A DNA stretch of 64,000 bases from Eubacteriales bacterium (GCA_030526715.1 JAUNCG010000001.1:49140-113139), one strand, 5' to 3'. Numbered from the stretch's first letter, positions 43,282-53,976 are shown. Translations and numbers: made by a program. The notes: generated by a model from the sequence alone, not told the origin.

Positions 43282-43974
43282 TCACTCTTTACGCGGATCG
43301 ATGATCTTCACAGCGTCTGCCACACGGCCATACTGACCCTTTGCCTTCTCCCAAGCGGTGTTCGGATCGTCACCCTTCTTGATGAAGTCAGTCATCTTGC
43401 CAAGGCTTACGAACTGGTAACCGATAATCTCGTTATCTGCATCCAGAGCGATACCTGTAACATAGCCTTCAGCCATCTCAAGATAGCGAGGACCTTTCTT
43501 CAGAGTTCCATACATTGTACCAACCTGAGATCTTAAGCCCTTACCCAGATCCTCAAGACCTGCGCCAACTGCCAGACCATCCTCAGAGAAAGCAGACTGG
43601 GAACGTCCATAAACGATCTGCAGGAAGAGCTCTCTCATAGCGGTGTTGATAGCGTCACATACGAGGTCAGTGTTCAGCGCTTCCATAACGGTCAGACCCG
43701 GAAGGATCTCGGAAGCCATAGCTGCGGAATGAGTCATACCGGAACATCCGATCGTCTCAACGAGCGCCTCCTGAATGATACCCTCTTTTACATTCAGGCT
43801 CAGCTTACATGCGCCCTGCTGCGGAGCACACCAGCCAACACCATGTGTAAAACCGGAAATATCCTTAACTTCCTTTGCCTGCACCCATTTTGCTTCTTCC
43901 GGAATCGGAGCCGCGCCATGATGAACGCCCTGTGCAACCGGGCACATCTCTTCTACTTCACGTGAATAAATCAT
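43282..43974 (-). CDS. iron-sulfur cluster scaffold (IscU/NifU-like) protein
   Basis: A 230-residue protein with an IscU/NifU N-terminal-like region: candidate cluster cysteines Cys49 (GVGWCAPQQG), Cys56 (GACKLSL) and Cys77 (TIGCSGMTHSAAMASEI). It is longer than IscU (~130) with a C-terminal extension of unknown role. The start at 43974 has AAAGGAG 7 bases upstream; a 33-residue upstream extension is rejected. No desulfurase gene is adjacent, and it is paired with the GGGtGRT gene, so it may serve that protein rather than general cluster assembly. Confidence 0.85.
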   Translation of the reverse strand: MIYSREVEEMCPVAQGVHHGAAPIPEEAKWVQAKEVKDISGFTHGVGWCAPQQGACKLSLNVKEGIIQEALVETIGCSGMTHSAAMASEILPGLTVMEALNTDLVCDAINTAMRELFLQIVYGRSQSAFSEDGLAVGAGLEDLGKGLRSQVGTMYGTLKKGPRYLEMAEGYVTGIALDADNEIIGYQFVSLGKMTDFIKKGDDPNTAWEKAKGQYGRVADAVKIIDPRKE

Positions 43975-44167
43975 TTTAAAACTCCTTTCAATATGAAATG
44001 AAATGTTTTCCATACACGACAGGCATGGGAGTACCTGTGCGTACCTAATAACTATTTTCTCATAAAACGACAAAATAGTCTAGCGTTATTTCGCCCAAAT
44101 TATCTCAATCCTATATGAAAATTTTAGTCAAGCGGATATCGGCGATCCGTTTCACGACCCGAGACGG

Positions 44168-44632
44168 TTAAAATCCTTCTGCATGGCGAATTTTGCGAAG
44201 CTCCACACGCTTCTTTGCGGCTTCCCACTCCGCCTGTGCGCTCTCGCCTTCCACGATAAGTCCCGGAACCGCACGTGGTTTTCCGTTTTCATCGACAGCC
44301 ACCATCACCACATGCACCCGGTTGATCACGGTTCTCGTACCGTCCAGTGCCTCACGATAGCTGTCCACCCGCACCTCCATGGAGCTTTTTCCCACATAGG
44401 TCAGATGTCCCCGCACAACCACCGTATCATTCCGATAAGCGCCGGATTTAAATACCATATTGTCCAGACATGCCGTGACTACCTCCGACTCCGCATGGCG
44501 CTTTGCTACGATTCCTGCCACTTCGTCGATCCATTCCAGTAGCCGTCCTCCGAACAATCGTCCGTCGCCGTTGATATGACGGGGCATCAGAAGATAGGAT
44601 TGTTCTACCTGAGAATCCGCCACAGTTTTCAT
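44168..44632 (-). CDS. acyl-CoA thioesterase, hotdog fold
   Basis: A 154-residue hotdog-fold thioesterase of the YciA/BACH type: MPRHINGDGRLFGGRLLEWI near 16, with the active-site HxNxxGRLFGG pattern, then DNMVFKSGAYRNDTVVVRG near 55. It hydrolyses acyl-CoA esters. The start is set at ATG 44632 because AGGAG lies 6 bases upstream and the N terminus KTVADSQVEQSYLLMP matches relatives; starts at 44671 or 44761 have no good ribosome site. Start choice is moderately sure. Confidence 0.88.
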   Translation of the reverse strand: MKTVADSQVEQSYLLMPRHINGDGRLFGGRLLEWIDEVAGIVAKRHAESEVVTACLDNMVFKSGAYRNDTVVVRGHLTYVGKSSMEVRVDSYREALDGTRTVINRVHVVMVAVDENGKPRAVPGLIVEGESAQAEWEAAKKRVELRKIRHAEGF

Positions 44633-44775
44633 TCTGCGCTCCTGAATCGTCTCTTTTACATTTTCCTGCATCTGTACTGTCACTTCCCTTTTTCTCAATT
44701 TCCGGTGTACAATTCTATGACCTGTCTGTACCGAATCTCCCATCCGGCGCCTTTCTGTCAAATCCGTATGTTCCC

Positions 44776-45285
44776 TTAACCTGCATCATCCGCAAGAAGC
44801 TCTCTCACCGGCTGCCATGCCTGTATTAGTCTCTCCAGCCGAAAAGCAGCATTGGCCGGGCTGGTGGATGGCAGCTTGATGCATTCCCTCTGTGTCGCAG
44901 GCAGACTGTACCTTCGATACAACTCATACGCTTTTCCGCCGTTTGCGAAAATACCTTCGATCGGAGCATTACAAAGTATCTGCTGCAGATCATTCGCCCG
45001 CACATTGCGGATAGAACTGTCACTTGAGCCTATGATATCACACTCCGCGATCACATCCCATACCGCAATGTGATTTTTCAGCAAAAAATTCTTTTTTTCC
45101 TCCACTGTCCGCGGCGTTTCAGAATTCGTCAGCGCTGCAAGAAGCTTCCAGAAACGATTCTGCGGATGTCCGTAATAGAAATTCGTTTCTCTCGATTTTA
45201 CCGAAGGAAAGGTGCCCAGAATCAGCACTCTGGAAAATTTATCATATACAGGTGTAAATTGATGCTCCAGTCTTTCATAATCCAT
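44776..45285 (-). CDS. DNA-deoxyinosine glycosylase (uracil-DNA glycosylase superfamily)
   Basis: A 169-residue member of the family 6 hypoxanthine-DNA glycosylases. Motif 1 is LGTFPSVKSRETNFYYGHPQ (around 24-43) followed by NRFW, and the C-terminal LPSTSPANA near 138 replaces the classical HPSP loop. It removes deaminated adenine (hypoxanthine) from DNA. Length is normal for the family. A 14-base gap separates it from the thioesterase frame. Confidence 0.9.
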   Translation of the reverse strand: MDYERLEHQFTPVYDKFSRVLILGTFPSVKSRETNFYYGHPQNRFWKLLAALTNSETPRTVEEKKNFLLKNHIAVWDVIAECDIIGSSDSSIRNVRANDLQQILCNAPIEGIFANGGKAYELYRRYSLPATQRECIKLPSTSPANAAFRLERLIQAWQPVRELLADDAG

Positions 45286-45368
45286 GCTCTAAAATCCCCT
45301 TTTTTGAATATTGCGTTTTATAATTGCCGTTAGCCAAACAAGCAGGAACGCAACCATTCCATTATATT

Positions 45369-45414
45369 CAAAAAGAGCGACCCCTCAACAGTGCTGCTAC
45401 ACAGTTGAGGGGTC
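45369..45414 (-). terminator. terminator of the queA operon
   Basis: Perfect 11-bp stem GACCCCTCAAC / GTTGAGGGGTC with a 14-base loop, then GCTCTTTTTG on the minus strand. A T-rich run also follows on the plus strand, but no plus-strand gene ends here. Confidence 0.85.
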
Positions 45415-45439
45415 TTCTTTTCTTTTTACAGTGGCAAAC

Positions 45440-46465
45440 TCACATAATATACATAGCGTCTCCAAAGCTGAAAAATCTGTATTTCTCCTTCACCGCTTCC
45501 TCATAGGCCGCCATGATGTTCTCTTTCCCCGCCAGTGCGGAAACCAGCATCAGAAGCGTGGATTCCGGCAGATGGAAGTTCGTGATCAGTCGATCTACGA
45601 TTTTAAAACGATAGCCCGGATAGATAAAGATCTCCGTCCATCCGCTTCCGGCATGAAGTACACCGTTCTCATCTGACGCGGACTCTAATGTACGGCAGCT
45701 CGTTGTCCCCACAGAGACGATCTTACCACCCTTTTTCTTCGTTTCATTGATCAGCGCCGCCTGATCCTCCTCAATCATGTAGAACTCCGAATGCATGTGA
45801 TGCTGCGTTACATCCTCCACCTTCACGGGACGAAAGGTCCCCAGTCCCACATGCAGGGTAACATGCGCGATATTCACACCCTTCGCACGGATCGCTTCCA
45901 GAAGCTCCGGTGTAAAATGCAGTCCCGCTGTAGGCGCCGCCGCAGACCCCTCATGCTTCGCATAGACCGTCTGATACCGGTTCTTATCCTCCAGCTGATG
46001 TGTGATATATGGGGGAAGCGGCATCTGTCCCAGCTGATCCAGTATTTCCTCAAAAATACCATCATAGGTGAACTTGATCAGACGATTTCCCTCTTCCACA
46101 ATATCCAGCACCTCTCCCATGAGAAGTCCCTCTCCAAAAGAAATCTTCATCCCCGGTCTCGCCTTCTTCCCCGGCTTCACCAGAGTCTCCCAGATGTCAT
46201 TTTCTTTTCTTTTCAAAAGCAACACTTCGATCTTTGCCCCGGTATCCGGCTTCACACCGTATAATCTGGCCGGAATGACCTTGGTATTGTTCACGACCAG
46301 ACAGTCTCCCGGTTCCAGATATTCCAGTATATCCTTAAAGATACGATGCTCTCTCTCCCCTGTCTCCCGGTTTAATACCAGCAGCCGCGAGGAGGAGCGA
46401 TCGCTCAGAGGATCCTGAGCGATCAGCTCCTGAGGCAGATCAAAGTAAAAATCCGATGTCTTCAT
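45440..46465 (-). CDS. queA: tRNA preQ1(34) S-adenosylmethionine ribosyltransferase-isomerase
   Basis: A 341-residue QueA starting [19 protein letters not shown], with [11 protein letters not shown] near 80, [18 protein letters not shown] near 175 and [16 protein letters not shown] near 295. It adds and isomerises the ribosyl group of AdoMet to form epoxyqueuosine in tRNA. The start at 46465 follows GGAGAG by about 9 bases; an 11-residue upstream extension is rejected. QueH at 31.6 kb completes the next step. Located just downstream of pheT. Confidence 0.96.
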   Translation of the reverse strand: MKTSDFYFDLPQELIAQDPLSDRSSSRLLVLNRETGEREHRIFKDILEYLEPGDCLVVNNTKVIPARLYGVKPDTGAKIEVLLLKRKENDIWETLVKPGKKARPGMKISFGEGLLMGEVLDIVEEGNRLIKFTYDGIFEEILDQLGQMPLPPYITHQLEDKNRYQTVYAKHEGSAAAPTAGLHFTPELLEAIRAKGVNIAHVTLHVGLGTFRPVKVEDVTQHHMHSEFYMIEEDQAALINETKKKGGKIVSVGTTSCRTLESASDENGVLHAGSGWTEIFIYPGYRFKIVDRLITNFHLPESTLLMLVSALAGKENIMAAYEEAVKEKYRFFSFGDAMYIM

Positions 46466-46509
46466 TCTATAACTCTCTCCTATCTCCAACGACCGCATTC
46501 CTTTTATTG

Positions 46510-48927
46510 CTACTGACGAAGCTGGATACCCATGGATTCCAGACCATTCAGGATCTTCTTCATAGCTGCCGAGATATCATTCTCCTCCAGCGTGCGATCC
46601 TTTGCACGGAAGACGATCTTATACGCCATGGACTTAAAGCCCGCCTGAATCTGCGCTCCTTCATACAGATCAAACAGTTCATAGCTCTCCAGCATCTTTC
46701 CTCCGCGCTGCGCGATCATCGCTTCAATCTGACCTGCAAGAATCTCCTTCGGCACTACCATACTCAGATCACGTGTCACTGCCGGGAACTTCGCGATACC
46801 TTCAAACTTACGATCGAAGGTTGCGGCCTCCACAACAGACGGCATATCCAACACTGCCACATACGCCTTCTCACCGATACCGTAATTAGCCGCAACTCGC
46901 GGATGCACCTCACCGATATAACCGATCTGCTTTCCGCCATAGACGATATTTGCCTGACGTCCCGGATGCAGGTATGGTCTTCCTGCCTTCGGCTCATAGC
47001 TTACATGCTCCTTCAGACCTACCTTCTCGAAGAACTCTTCGACTACGCCCTTCATGTTGAAGAAATCTCCCTCTCCATACATACCCAGAGTCAGCTGCAT
47101 GCGCTCATCCGGAAGCTCTGTCAACGGCAGAGACTTCGGCAGATAGACATTGCCGAGCTCATAAAGACGTACATTTTTATTTCTGTGATTATAGTTAAAT
47201 GCCAGAGAGGTCAGCATACCGTTCAGAGAAATAGTTCTCATGATGCTGAAATCCTCACCCAGAGGATTAGAGATCGTAATTGCCTGACGCAGCATATCAT
47301 CCTCTGCCAGCAGCAGCTTGTCAAATACCTTCGGGCTCTCGAAGGAATAGCTGTAGCCCTGTGAGAATCCGCAAAACTCTGCGATATCTCTTGCGGTCTG
47401 CTCTACACGAAGATAGAACGGAAGCTTCCCTGTCGTAGCCTCTCCCCTCGGCAGTGTGGTCGGAATATTATCATATCCGAAAAATCTTGCCACTTCCTCC
47501 GCCAGATCTGCCGTGCGAAAAATATCATGGCGGAAGGTCGGCGCAACGATCTCATTTGCTGCCTCGTCATACTCCAGATCTACACGTTTGAAATACCCGA
47601 GCATCTGCTCTTTGGACAGATCCGTTCCAAGAAGCGCATTGATCTTCTCCGGCTCAAAGGCTACGCGAACCGGCTCTTTTTTCTTGCTGTATACATCTAC
47701 CATACCGCCGACGACCTCACCGGCTCCCAGCTCCTCGATCAGCTGGCAGGCACGGTCGATCGCTGCCTGTGCATTATTGGGATCAAGACCCTTCTCGAAC
47801 TTGCCGGAAGCGTCTGTGCGCAGACCGATCTTCTTCGCGGAAAGACGAATGTTCGTTCCGTCAAAGCATGCCGCCTCAAACAACATCGTCTTGACGTCAT
47901 CGGTGATCATGGAGTTTTCTCCGCCCATGATACCTGCGATTCCGACTGCCTTTTCTGCATCACAGATCATCAGTACAGAATCATCCATCTCGCGCTCCTG
48001 ACCATCCAGAGTCGTGAACTTCTCCCCATTTTCTGCACGACGCACGATGATCTCATGACCTGCCAGCGTGTCATAATCATACGCATGCATCGGCTGACCG
48101 TATTCTTCCATCACATAGTTGGTGATATCTACAATGTTATTGATCGGACGGATACCGTTCACAGCCAGACGTCTCTGCAGCCACTTCGGTGACGGAGCGA
48201 TCTTGATATTCTTCACTACTCTCGCTGTATAGCGCGGGCAAAGCTCCGGATCCTTTACGGTAACCTTCACATAATCACTCGCCTTCTCATCATTGCCCGT
48301 AGCAGTGACTACCGGCGGACAGAACGGCTTGCCAAAGGTTGCCGCTGCCTCTCTTGCGATACCTACCACACTGTAGCAGTCCACACGATTGGACGTGATC
48401 TCATACTCAAAGATCACATCATTCAGACCAAGCGCTTCAATCGCGCTTGCGCCCACCTCGGCGTCCTCCGGGAAAATATAGATACCATACTCCGGAGCCT
48501 CCGGATACATCTCTCTTGTAGAACCAAGCTCCTCGATCGAACACATCATGCCGCAGGACTCAATACCGCGCAGCTTGCCCTTCTTGATCTCAATGCCGCC
48601 CGGAGTCATCTTACCGTCATGACCACCCGCTACACGTCCGCCATCCAGAACGACCGGAACCTTATCGCCTTCCTTTACGTTCGGTGCGCCGGTCACGATC
48701 TGTACGGTCTCAGCGCCCACATTCACCTGACAAATAATCAGCTTGTCTGCATCCGGATGACGCTCAATAGAAAGGATCTGACCGATCACGATCTTATCCA
48801 GATCCTTATCCAGTTTCTCAAATCCCTCTACCTTGGTACCGGACAGCGTCATTGCATCCGTGTACTCCTGTGCTGTGCAGTCCAGCTCGGGAACATATGC
48901 TTTAATCCATGATAATGAAGTATTCAC
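46510..48927 (-). CDS. pheT: phenylalanyl-tRNA synthetase beta subunit
   Basis: An 805-residue PheT with the N-terminal tRNA-binding fold ([20 protein letters not shown] near 50), B3/B4 editing domain (around 200-400), B5 and the catalytic-like core, and a C-terminal ferredoxin-like anticodon-binding domain ([20 protein letters not shown] near 715). It pairs with PheS, 15 bases upstream, to form the alpha2beta2 synthetase. Expression is governed by the T-box before pheS. Confidence 0.97.
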   Translation of the reverse strand: MNTSLSWIKAYVPELDCTAQEYTDAMTLSGTKVEGFEKLDKDLDKIVIGQILSIERHPDADKLIICQVNVGAETVQIVTGAPNVKEGDKVPVVLDGGRVAGGHDGKMTPGGIEIKKGKLRGIESCGMMCSIEELGSTREMYPEAPEYGIYIFPEDAEVGASAIEALGLNDVIFEYEITSNRVDCYSVVGIAREAAATFGKPFCPPVVTATGNDEKASDYVKVTVKDPELCPRYTARVVKNIKIAPSPKWLQRRLAVNGIRPINNIVDITNYVMEEYGQPMHAYDYDTLAGHEIIVRRAENGEKFTTLDGQEREMDDSVLMICDAEKAVGIAGIMGGENSMITDDVKTMLFEAACFDGTNIRLSAKKIGLRTDASGKFEKGLDPNNAQAAIDRACQLIEELGAGEVVGGMVDVYSKKKEPVRVAFEPEKINALLGTDLSKEQMLGYFKRVDLEYDEAANEIVAPTFRHDIFRTADLAEEVARFFGYDNIPTTLPRGEATTGKLPFYLRVEQTARDIAEFCGFSQGYSYSFESPKVFDKLLLAEDDMLRQAITISNPLGEDFSIMRTISLNGMLTSLAFNYNHRNKNVRLYELGNVYLPKSLPLTELPDERMQLTLGMYGEGDFFNMKGVVEEFFEKVGLKEHVSYEPKAGRPYLHPGRQANIVYGGKQIGYIGEVHPRVAANYGIGEKAYVAVLDMPSVVEAATFDRKFEGIAKFPAVTRDLSMVVPKEILAGQIEAMIAQRGGKMLESYELFDLYEGAQIQAGFKSMAYKIVFRAKDRTLEENDISAAMKKILNGLESMGIQLRQ

Positions 48928-48942
48928 GTCTGATCTCCTCTC

Positions 48943-49962
48943 TTAGAACTGTTTTAGGAAACGAATATCGTTCTCATATAGCAGTCTCATATCATCAATC
49001 TCGTATTTTAACAGTGCGATACGCTCCAGACCCACGCCGAAAGCAAATCCGGTATATTCATTCGGGTCAATGCCGCACATCTCAAGCACGTGCGGATGTA
49101 CCATACCGCAACCAAGGATCTCGATCCATCCGGATCCCTTGCAGAAACGGCAGCCCTTGCCGCCGCATTTGAAGCAGCTCACGTCCACCTCTGCGCTCGG
49201 CTCCGTAAACGGGAAATGATGCGGGCGGAACTTCGTCTTTGTCTCCGCGCCAAACAGCTCCTTTGCAAACTCCTCCAGCGTACCCTTCAGATCCGCAAAT
49301 GTAATATTCTTATCGATCACCAGACCCTCGATCTGATGGAAGGACGGAGAATGCGTCGCATCCACCTCGTCAGAACGGAATACACGTCCCGGAGAGATCA
49401 TGCGGATCGGCAGCTTGCCCTTCTCCATAATTCTCGCCTGTACCGGAGAGGTCTGTGTTCTAAGAACAATATCCTTATTAATATAGAAGGTATCCTGTTC
49501 ATCCTTCGCCGGATGATTGGCCGGAATGTTTAATTTTTCAAAATTATACAGATCGTACTCGATCTCCGGTCCCTCGATCACCTCGTAGCCCATACCGATA
49601 AAGATACGCTCTACCTCCTCCAGCGCGATGGTATTCGGATGACGATGTCCCACATTGTTCTTCTTCGCCGGAAGTGTCACATCGATCACCTCCGCTGCCA
49701 GCTGCAGCTCCAGCGCCTTCTCCTCCAGCTTCTTCTTCGTCTCCTCGAGCACCTGCTCAATGGCAGCTCTGGTATCGTTTACCAGCTGTCCGACCAACGG
49801 ACGATCCTCCGGAGCGACATCCTTCATTCCCTTTAATACCGCAGTCAATTCACCCTTCTTGCCAAGGAATGCCACACGCACATCATTTAACTTTTCCAGT
49901 GCGTCAGACTGCTGAATCTGCTTTACCGCTTCCTCGCGGATTGCCTGCAATTTTTCCTTCAT
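48943..49962 (-). CDS. pheS: phenylalanyl-tRNA synthetase alpha subunit
   Basis: A 339-residue PheS: N-terminal coiled coil (1-~85), class II motif 1 [20 protein letters not shown] near 107-126, motif 2 around [20 protein letters not shown] near 190-210, and motif 3 [20 protein letters not shown] near 305. It charges tRNA-Phe. It is preceded by a 300-base T-box leader with Phe specifier, which links transcription to uncharged tRNA-Phe. Confidence 0.97.
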   Translation of the reverse strand: MKEKLQAIREEAVKQIQQSDALEKLNDVRVAFLGKKGELTAVLKGMKDVAPEDRPLVGQLVNDTRAAIEQVLEETKKKLEEKALELQLAAEVIDVTLPAKKNNVGHRHPNTIALEEVERIFIGMGYEVIEGPEIEYDLYNFEKLNIPANHPAKDEQDTFYINKDIVLRTQTSPVQARIMEKGKLPIRMISPGRVFRSDEVDATHSPSFHQIEGLVIDKNITFADLKGTLEEFAKELFGAETKTKFRPHHFPFTEPSAEVDVSCFKCGGKGCRFCKGSGWIEILGCGMVHPHVLEMCGIDPNEYTGFAFGVGLERIALLKYEIDDMRLLYENDIRFLKQF

Positions 49963-49984
49963 TGCTCATTCTCCTTTACTGAAA

Positions 49985-50252
49985 ATAGGAAATAAAAAAA
50001 CTCCCTCCCCATAGGGACGAAGTCATTATTCCGTGGTACCACCCTGCTTCCCGCCGTATGACGGGCACTCAAATACGTAACGTGTATGAAACGTCATCTC
50101 CTACCTGTGATCCTCACTTCTCAGAGATGCAGCTCCGGTGGGAAATTCGAATCATCATCGGAACCAAAGGAAGCTCACAGCCGCCGACTCCCTCTCTCTG
50201 ATGGAAAATGATGCTCTACTGACACCTTCACAGCCTTTTTATATCTTTTTTT
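49985..50252 (-). promoter_or_regulatory. T-box leader (Phe) of pheST
   Basis: On the minus strand: stem I with AGTA loop-E motif, an AGAGAG bulge, a GGCGG distal loop and specifier TTC (50142-50144) in GAATTTCCCACCGGAG; the T-box AGGGTGGTACCACGG at 50032-50046; and a terminator hairpin with T7 at 49992-50024. Uncharged tRNA-Phe would switch the terminator to the antiterminator form. Most of the 382-base gap before pheS is this leader. The specifier could be read as TTT one base earlier; both encode Phe. Confidence 0.93.
49992..50024 (-). terminator. attenuator hairpin of the Phe T-box
   Basis: Minus strand TCCCT / AGGGA stem with flanking pairs, followed by TTTTTTT, 30 bases before pheS. 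Confidence 0.8.
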
Positions 50253-50280
50253 ATTCTAACACAGTTTTTTTCTCTGTCAA
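50253..50280 (-). promoter_or_regulatory. promoter of the pheST leader
   Basis: Minus strand TTGACA, 16 bases, TAGAAT, directly upstream of the T-box stem I. Confidence 0.75.
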
Positions 50281-50344
50281 GCGTTAATTATGCTCCATCC
50301 GCCCTCGTTCTGAGCAAAAAGCGCTGATCTTTTCCTGATTGAGC

Positions 50345-51187
50345 TCACAGAAGCTCATCCTGAAAGAACGAATCCGGATATTCCATGTAACAATTCACCT
50401 CTGCCCCCGCAAACAGCAGCCACATACACATATACAGCCACAACATCAGCATAACCACCGTTGTCAGGCTGCCGTAGATACTCGAAGTCTTACCTACATG
50501 ATCAAAGTATATGGAAAATCCGTAGGACAGGATCGACCACGCCGCCGCCGTAAATACGGCTCCCGGGATCTGACGAAGGATATGCATTCTGCAGTTCGGC
50601 AGGGCACAGTACATGGCTAAAAAGAGCAGAGACAGAATCAGTATGGAGATCACCGCACGCATGCTGATAATGACCCCGGTGAAGCTCCCGACCACCGGAA
50701 ACTGCCGCAGCAGCGCATCCTGAATCTGATTTCCGAACAACAGAAGGCCGATCGCCAGAATGATCGCCACCAGCAGAAAGATCATATACATCCCCGATCG
50801 GAATCTCATATAAAAATAATTTCGATCCTCGCGCACGTCCCGCACAGAATTCAGGCCGTTGGTGATCGACAGGACGCTCCGGCTTGCCGCCCAGACTGAG
50901 GCAATGACGGTTCCCGACAGCAATGCCGTAGAGCGTGTAAACAGCTCCTTGACGATTCCGCTGATCAGATCGTAAAAGCTCTCGGGAAGTATCTCCACCA
51001 GAAGCTCCATCACCATCTCCGGAGTGAGAAAGGTATACTGGATCAGGGTCAGCAGCAGCATAATCATCGGCATAAATCCCATGATAATAAACAGCGCCGA
51101 CTGTGCCGCGTATGCATCTACCCGGTCTTTTTTCATTTTATTCGACACACGTGTGGCAAATTCCAGCATACTGTGCAATGATTCCAT
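50345..51187 (-). CDS. YihY/BrkB family membrane protein
   Basis: A 280-residue inner-membrane protein of the YihY (formerly 'ribonuclease BN') family, with about six transmembrane segments and conserved GLNSVRDVREDRNYFYMR near 115 and FTAAAWSILSYGFSIYFDHV near 225. The C-terminal helix contains ending motif CYMEY. The RNase label of old annotations is known to be wrong; a transport or envelope role is likely but unknown. Standalone gene on the minus strand between pheS and spoIID. Confidence 0.92.
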   Translation of the reverse strand: MESLHSMLEFATRVSNKMKKDRVDAYAAQSALFIIMGFMPMIMLLLTLIQYTFLTPEMVMELLVEILPESFYDLISGIVKELFTRSTALLSGTVIASVWAASRSVLSITNGLNSVRDVREDRNYFYMRFRSGMYMIFLLVAIILAIGLLLFGNQIQDALLRQFPVVGSFTGVIISMRAVISILILSLLFLAMYCALPNCRMHILRQIPGAVFTAAAWSILSYGFSIYFDHVGKTSSIYGSLTTVVMLMLWLYMCMWLLFAGAEVNCYMEYPDSFFQDELL

Positions 51188-51347
51188 GTATCTACCTTTC
51201 TATCGCCGAATCCTCCGGCTCTCTCTACGCATTACCTTTTTTGTAAACTGCCGTTTCATTAAATCAAGTAACTCCCCCGCTTCAAATACACGGAGCATCC
51301 AGCGGTGGAGTACTTTATTCTATCATGTCATTTATGATTCTGCAACC

Positions 51348-52703
51348 TCAGTCTCGCCCCATATGATGCGCGCGCTCCTGCTCCGCGGCCTCATCATAGA
51401 CTGCGAGCTGTGCTCCTTTATAATATTGAGACAGGATCTCTTCAAATCCCATGCCCTCCAATGCCATGTGCTTGGCTCCATTCTGGCTCATCCCCTGACC
51501 GTGTCCGTATCCGCCGCCGATGATCTCATAACCGCTTAATGCCCCGTCCGCATATATGGGTCGCAGTATAAAAAACGCACTCGGCAGAAGCTTTAGCTGC
51601 TCCATCACCGTTTTGTCCTGCAGCTCAACGACAGGTTGAAATTCTGCCAAAAAGGCACGTATCTGATACTCACCCACCACATTTTCCGTCATCTCTCCCG
51701 CAGCGGTATCCCGTATCACCTGAAGTATCTGCACCGCTCCCTGCTCTGTACGTTCCTTCACCGAAATTTCCCTAATATTTTCTGAGGAAGCAAGGCTGAT
51801 CTGTGTCCTCCAGCGATACCATGGTTCTTCGGCCTCATATGCCGATTGCTCTTCCGATATGATAGCAGACGCAAACACGGTTTCTTCCGAAAAATCCTGT
51901 GCGGTATTCAGTCCGCAGGAGGTAGAGTAATACAGCGCATCCGCCAATTCCCCATCCTGTTCCAACACCATCCCTGCCGTATCCAGCACTGCCTGATCCG
52001 TGGATTTTGCCTGTCCCTGATTGTTATAAACCTGATATGACACACTGTCATCTACATCCGCATAAAATTCCTCTGCCCGCCCCTCCTGTCTTTGCTTTAG
52101 CGCATAGGTTCTCGCACAGACTGCCTGTGCCTTCAGCGCTTCCATCGGATAGCCTGAGGGCATCTCGCTGGGTACCACTGCGCAGAGATACTCCTCCAGC
52201 GGAAGCTCGTTGACCAACAGCAGCCCCTCTTCTCTACGGTATATCTCCAGATCTCCCTCGTATACCGGAGCCTTCTGTGCCCTCCTAAGCTGCGGCAGCG
52301 TAAAGCCTCCGCTTATGGGATGTATATGAATCGGATTCGTGTTTTCAAATTCCGGGCTCTCGGGTGTCAGCTCTACACGCTTTCCGTCAGCCAGCACTGT
52401 TATAGATCTATGAAATTCCGACTCATAATCGTCACTTTTGATCAGTACCCTGATCATGACGTCTCTCTCGTTCTGCTCCGTTGTCACGGTCTTTGCAGCT
52501 TTCTCCTTTTTCTGCGGCTCTCTCTGTTTTGTCGCATCTGTCGTTTCCTTTTCTGTCTCTGTGGACTTCTCCCTGTATAATGCCTCCTCCAGCTCCCTAT
52601 GAAACGCCTGCTGCGCCGGTTCTTTTTTCCACATCTGATTGTCCAGCACACATACCGCCAGAAATCCGGTCAGACACCCGATCAACACTCTCACCCTGCT
52701 CAT
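51348..52703 (-). CDS. spoIID: SpoIID/LytB domain protein (stage II sporulation protein D-like)
   Basis: A 451-residue protein: one N-terminal transmembrane anchor (VLIGCLTGFLAVCVLD), a long Glu/Lys/Thr-rich linker (to ~75), then the SpoIID domain, with ELPLEEYLCAVVPSEMPSG near 170, LKAQAVCARTYAL near 190, and GGGYGHGQGMSQNGAKHMAL near 395. SpoIID is a lytic transglycosylase used in engulfment; longer relatives act in vegetative peptidoglycan remodelling. The long linker makes an authentic sporulation role likely but not certain. The whole spore set cannot be judged from this window. Confidence 0.88.
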   Translation of the reverse strand: MSRVRVLIGCLTGFLAVCVLDNQMWKKEPAQQAFHRELEEALYREKSTETEKETTDATKQREPQKKEKAAKTVTTEQNERDVMIRVLIKSDDYESEFHRSITVLADGKRVELTPESPEFENTNPIHIHPISGGFTLPQLRRAQKAPVYEGDLEIYRREEGLLLVNELPLEEYLCAVVPSEMPSGYPMEALKAQAVCARTYALKQRQEGRAEEFYADVDDSVSYQVYNNQGQAKSTDQAVLDTAGMVLEQDGELADALYYSTSCGLNTAQDFSEETVFASAIISEEQSAYEAEEPWYRWRTQISLASSENIREISVKERTEQGAVQILQVIRDTAAGEMTENVVGEYQIRAFLAEFQPVVELQDKTVMEQLKLLPSAFFILRPIYADGALSGYEIIGGGYGHGQGMSQNGAKHMALEGMGFEEILSQYYKGAQLAVYDEAAEQERAHHMGRD

Positions 52704-52751
52704 TTTTTCTCCTTATCCATATGTTAAGCTGTTCACCTGTCATTTTTCAAA

Positions 52752-52778
52752 ATACAAAAGAGGACTTCATCAGTCCTC
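52752..52778 (-). terminator. terminator after galM
   Basis: Minus strand: GAGGACT / AGTCCTC with a five-base loop, then TTTTGTATTTTG. It lies about 46 bases downstream of the galM stop and upstream of spoIID. Confidence 0.8.
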
Positions 52779-52823
52779 CTTTGTATTCTATAAGATTCCC
52801 TATATGGATAGAACTATACAGCC

Positions 52824-53870
52824 CTACCAGCTGAATTTATAAATCGTTGTTGTATGATACTCCTCGCCCGCCTTCAGGATCGGGGAAGCAAAGTTCTCAT
52901 GATGAATCGCATCCGGGAAGAACTGTGTCTCCAGACAGAAGCCATCTCTTTTATGATATGCTTTTCCATCCTTGCTGATGCTCGTCTCATCCATAAAGTT
53001 GCCGGTGTAGAACTGTACGCCGACACAATCTGTGAATACCTCCATCCTGCGGCCGCTCTTCGGACCGACAACCTCCGCGATCTTACGGACTCCTTCTCCC
53101 GGACAAAGCACATAATTATGATCGTATCCGCCGCCCTTTTGGATCTGATCGTCATCCGATTCGATATCTCTGCCAATCGTCTTGGGCTCACGGAAATCAA
53201 AAGGAGTTCCGTCCACCGGGCGAATCTCACCCGTAGGAATCGACTCAGCGTCCACCGCTGTAATGGCATCTGCATTCAGCCACAGAGTATGCTCAAGGAT
53301 GCTTCCGCTCTCATGTCCGTCCAGATTGAAATAGCTGTGGTTTGTCAGATTTGCAATCGTGTCCTTATCAGATACGCCCCGATAGTCCAGACGTATCTCA
53401 TTCTCCTCCGTCAAAGTATATGTCACCGTCACATCAAAGTTGCCGGGATATCCCTGATCGCCATCCGGACTGTGATGGGAAAATACTACGGAAAGCGCAC
53501 TCTCATCTACCTTCGCCTCCCAGATGACACTGTCATAGCCCTGCTTGCCGCTATGTAAATTGTTGCCATTCTCATTCTTGTCCAGCGTGTACTTCACCCC
53601 GTTGATGGTAAACTCCGCGCCGCCTATACGGTTGCCGCTTCTTCCGATCACTGCGCCAAGGAAGCCGCCGTATTTTGTGTAATCCGTCACATCCGCATAC
53701 CCAAGGATCACATCCTCATGCTTTCCCTCGCGATCCGGCACTACCGCTCCTACAAGCGTTGCTCCAAAATCCGTCACCTCAATCGACATCCCGTTGCCGT
53801 TCGCCAATGTAAAAAGCTTTGCACAACGTCCATCTTCCAGCTTACCAAAATCCGTTACTGTAATCCCCAT
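52824..53870 (-). CDS. galM: aldose 1-epimerase (galactose mutarotase)
   Basis: A 348-residue GalM: GAVIGRSGNRIGGAEFTING near 75, NLTNHSYFNLDG near 172 (catalytic His), and the catalytic Glu region DGFCLETQFFPDAIHHENF near 300. It interconverts anomers of galactose and glucose. Length is standard. The gene lies alone, with a structured RNA on the same strand upstream. Confidence 0.95.
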   Translation of the reverse strand: MGITVTDFGKLEDGRCAKLFTLANGNGMSIEVTDFGATLVGAVVPDREGKHEDVILGYADVTDYTKYGGFLGAVIGRSGNRIGGAEFTINGVKYTLDKNENGNNLHSGKQGYDSVIWEAKVDESALSVVFSHHSPDGDQGYPGNFDVTVTYTLTEENEIRLDYRGVSDKDTIANLTNHSYFNLDGHESGSILEHTLWLNADAITAVDAESIPTGEIRPVDGTPFDFREPKTIGRDIESDDDQIQKGGGYDHNYVLCPGEGVRKIAEVVGPKSGRRMEVFTDCVGVQFYTGNFMDETSISKDGKAYHKRDGFCLETQFFPDAIHHENFASPILKAGEEYHTTTIYKFSW

Positions 53871-53949
53871 GTTCTTCTCCTTTTCTCGCTACTCAAATCC
53901 CTGTAAATAATCGTTCGCACATTCCTCAAACGTTCTCGCCTGTCTGCGT

Positions 53950-53976
53950 AAAAAGAGAGAGCCTTCCGGCTCTCTC
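53950..53976 (-). terminator. terminator of the structured RNA
   Basis: Nine-bp perfect stem GAGAGAGCC / GGCTCTCTC with a GGAA loop and TTTTT on the minus strand, 80 bases before the galM start. Confidence 0.88.
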
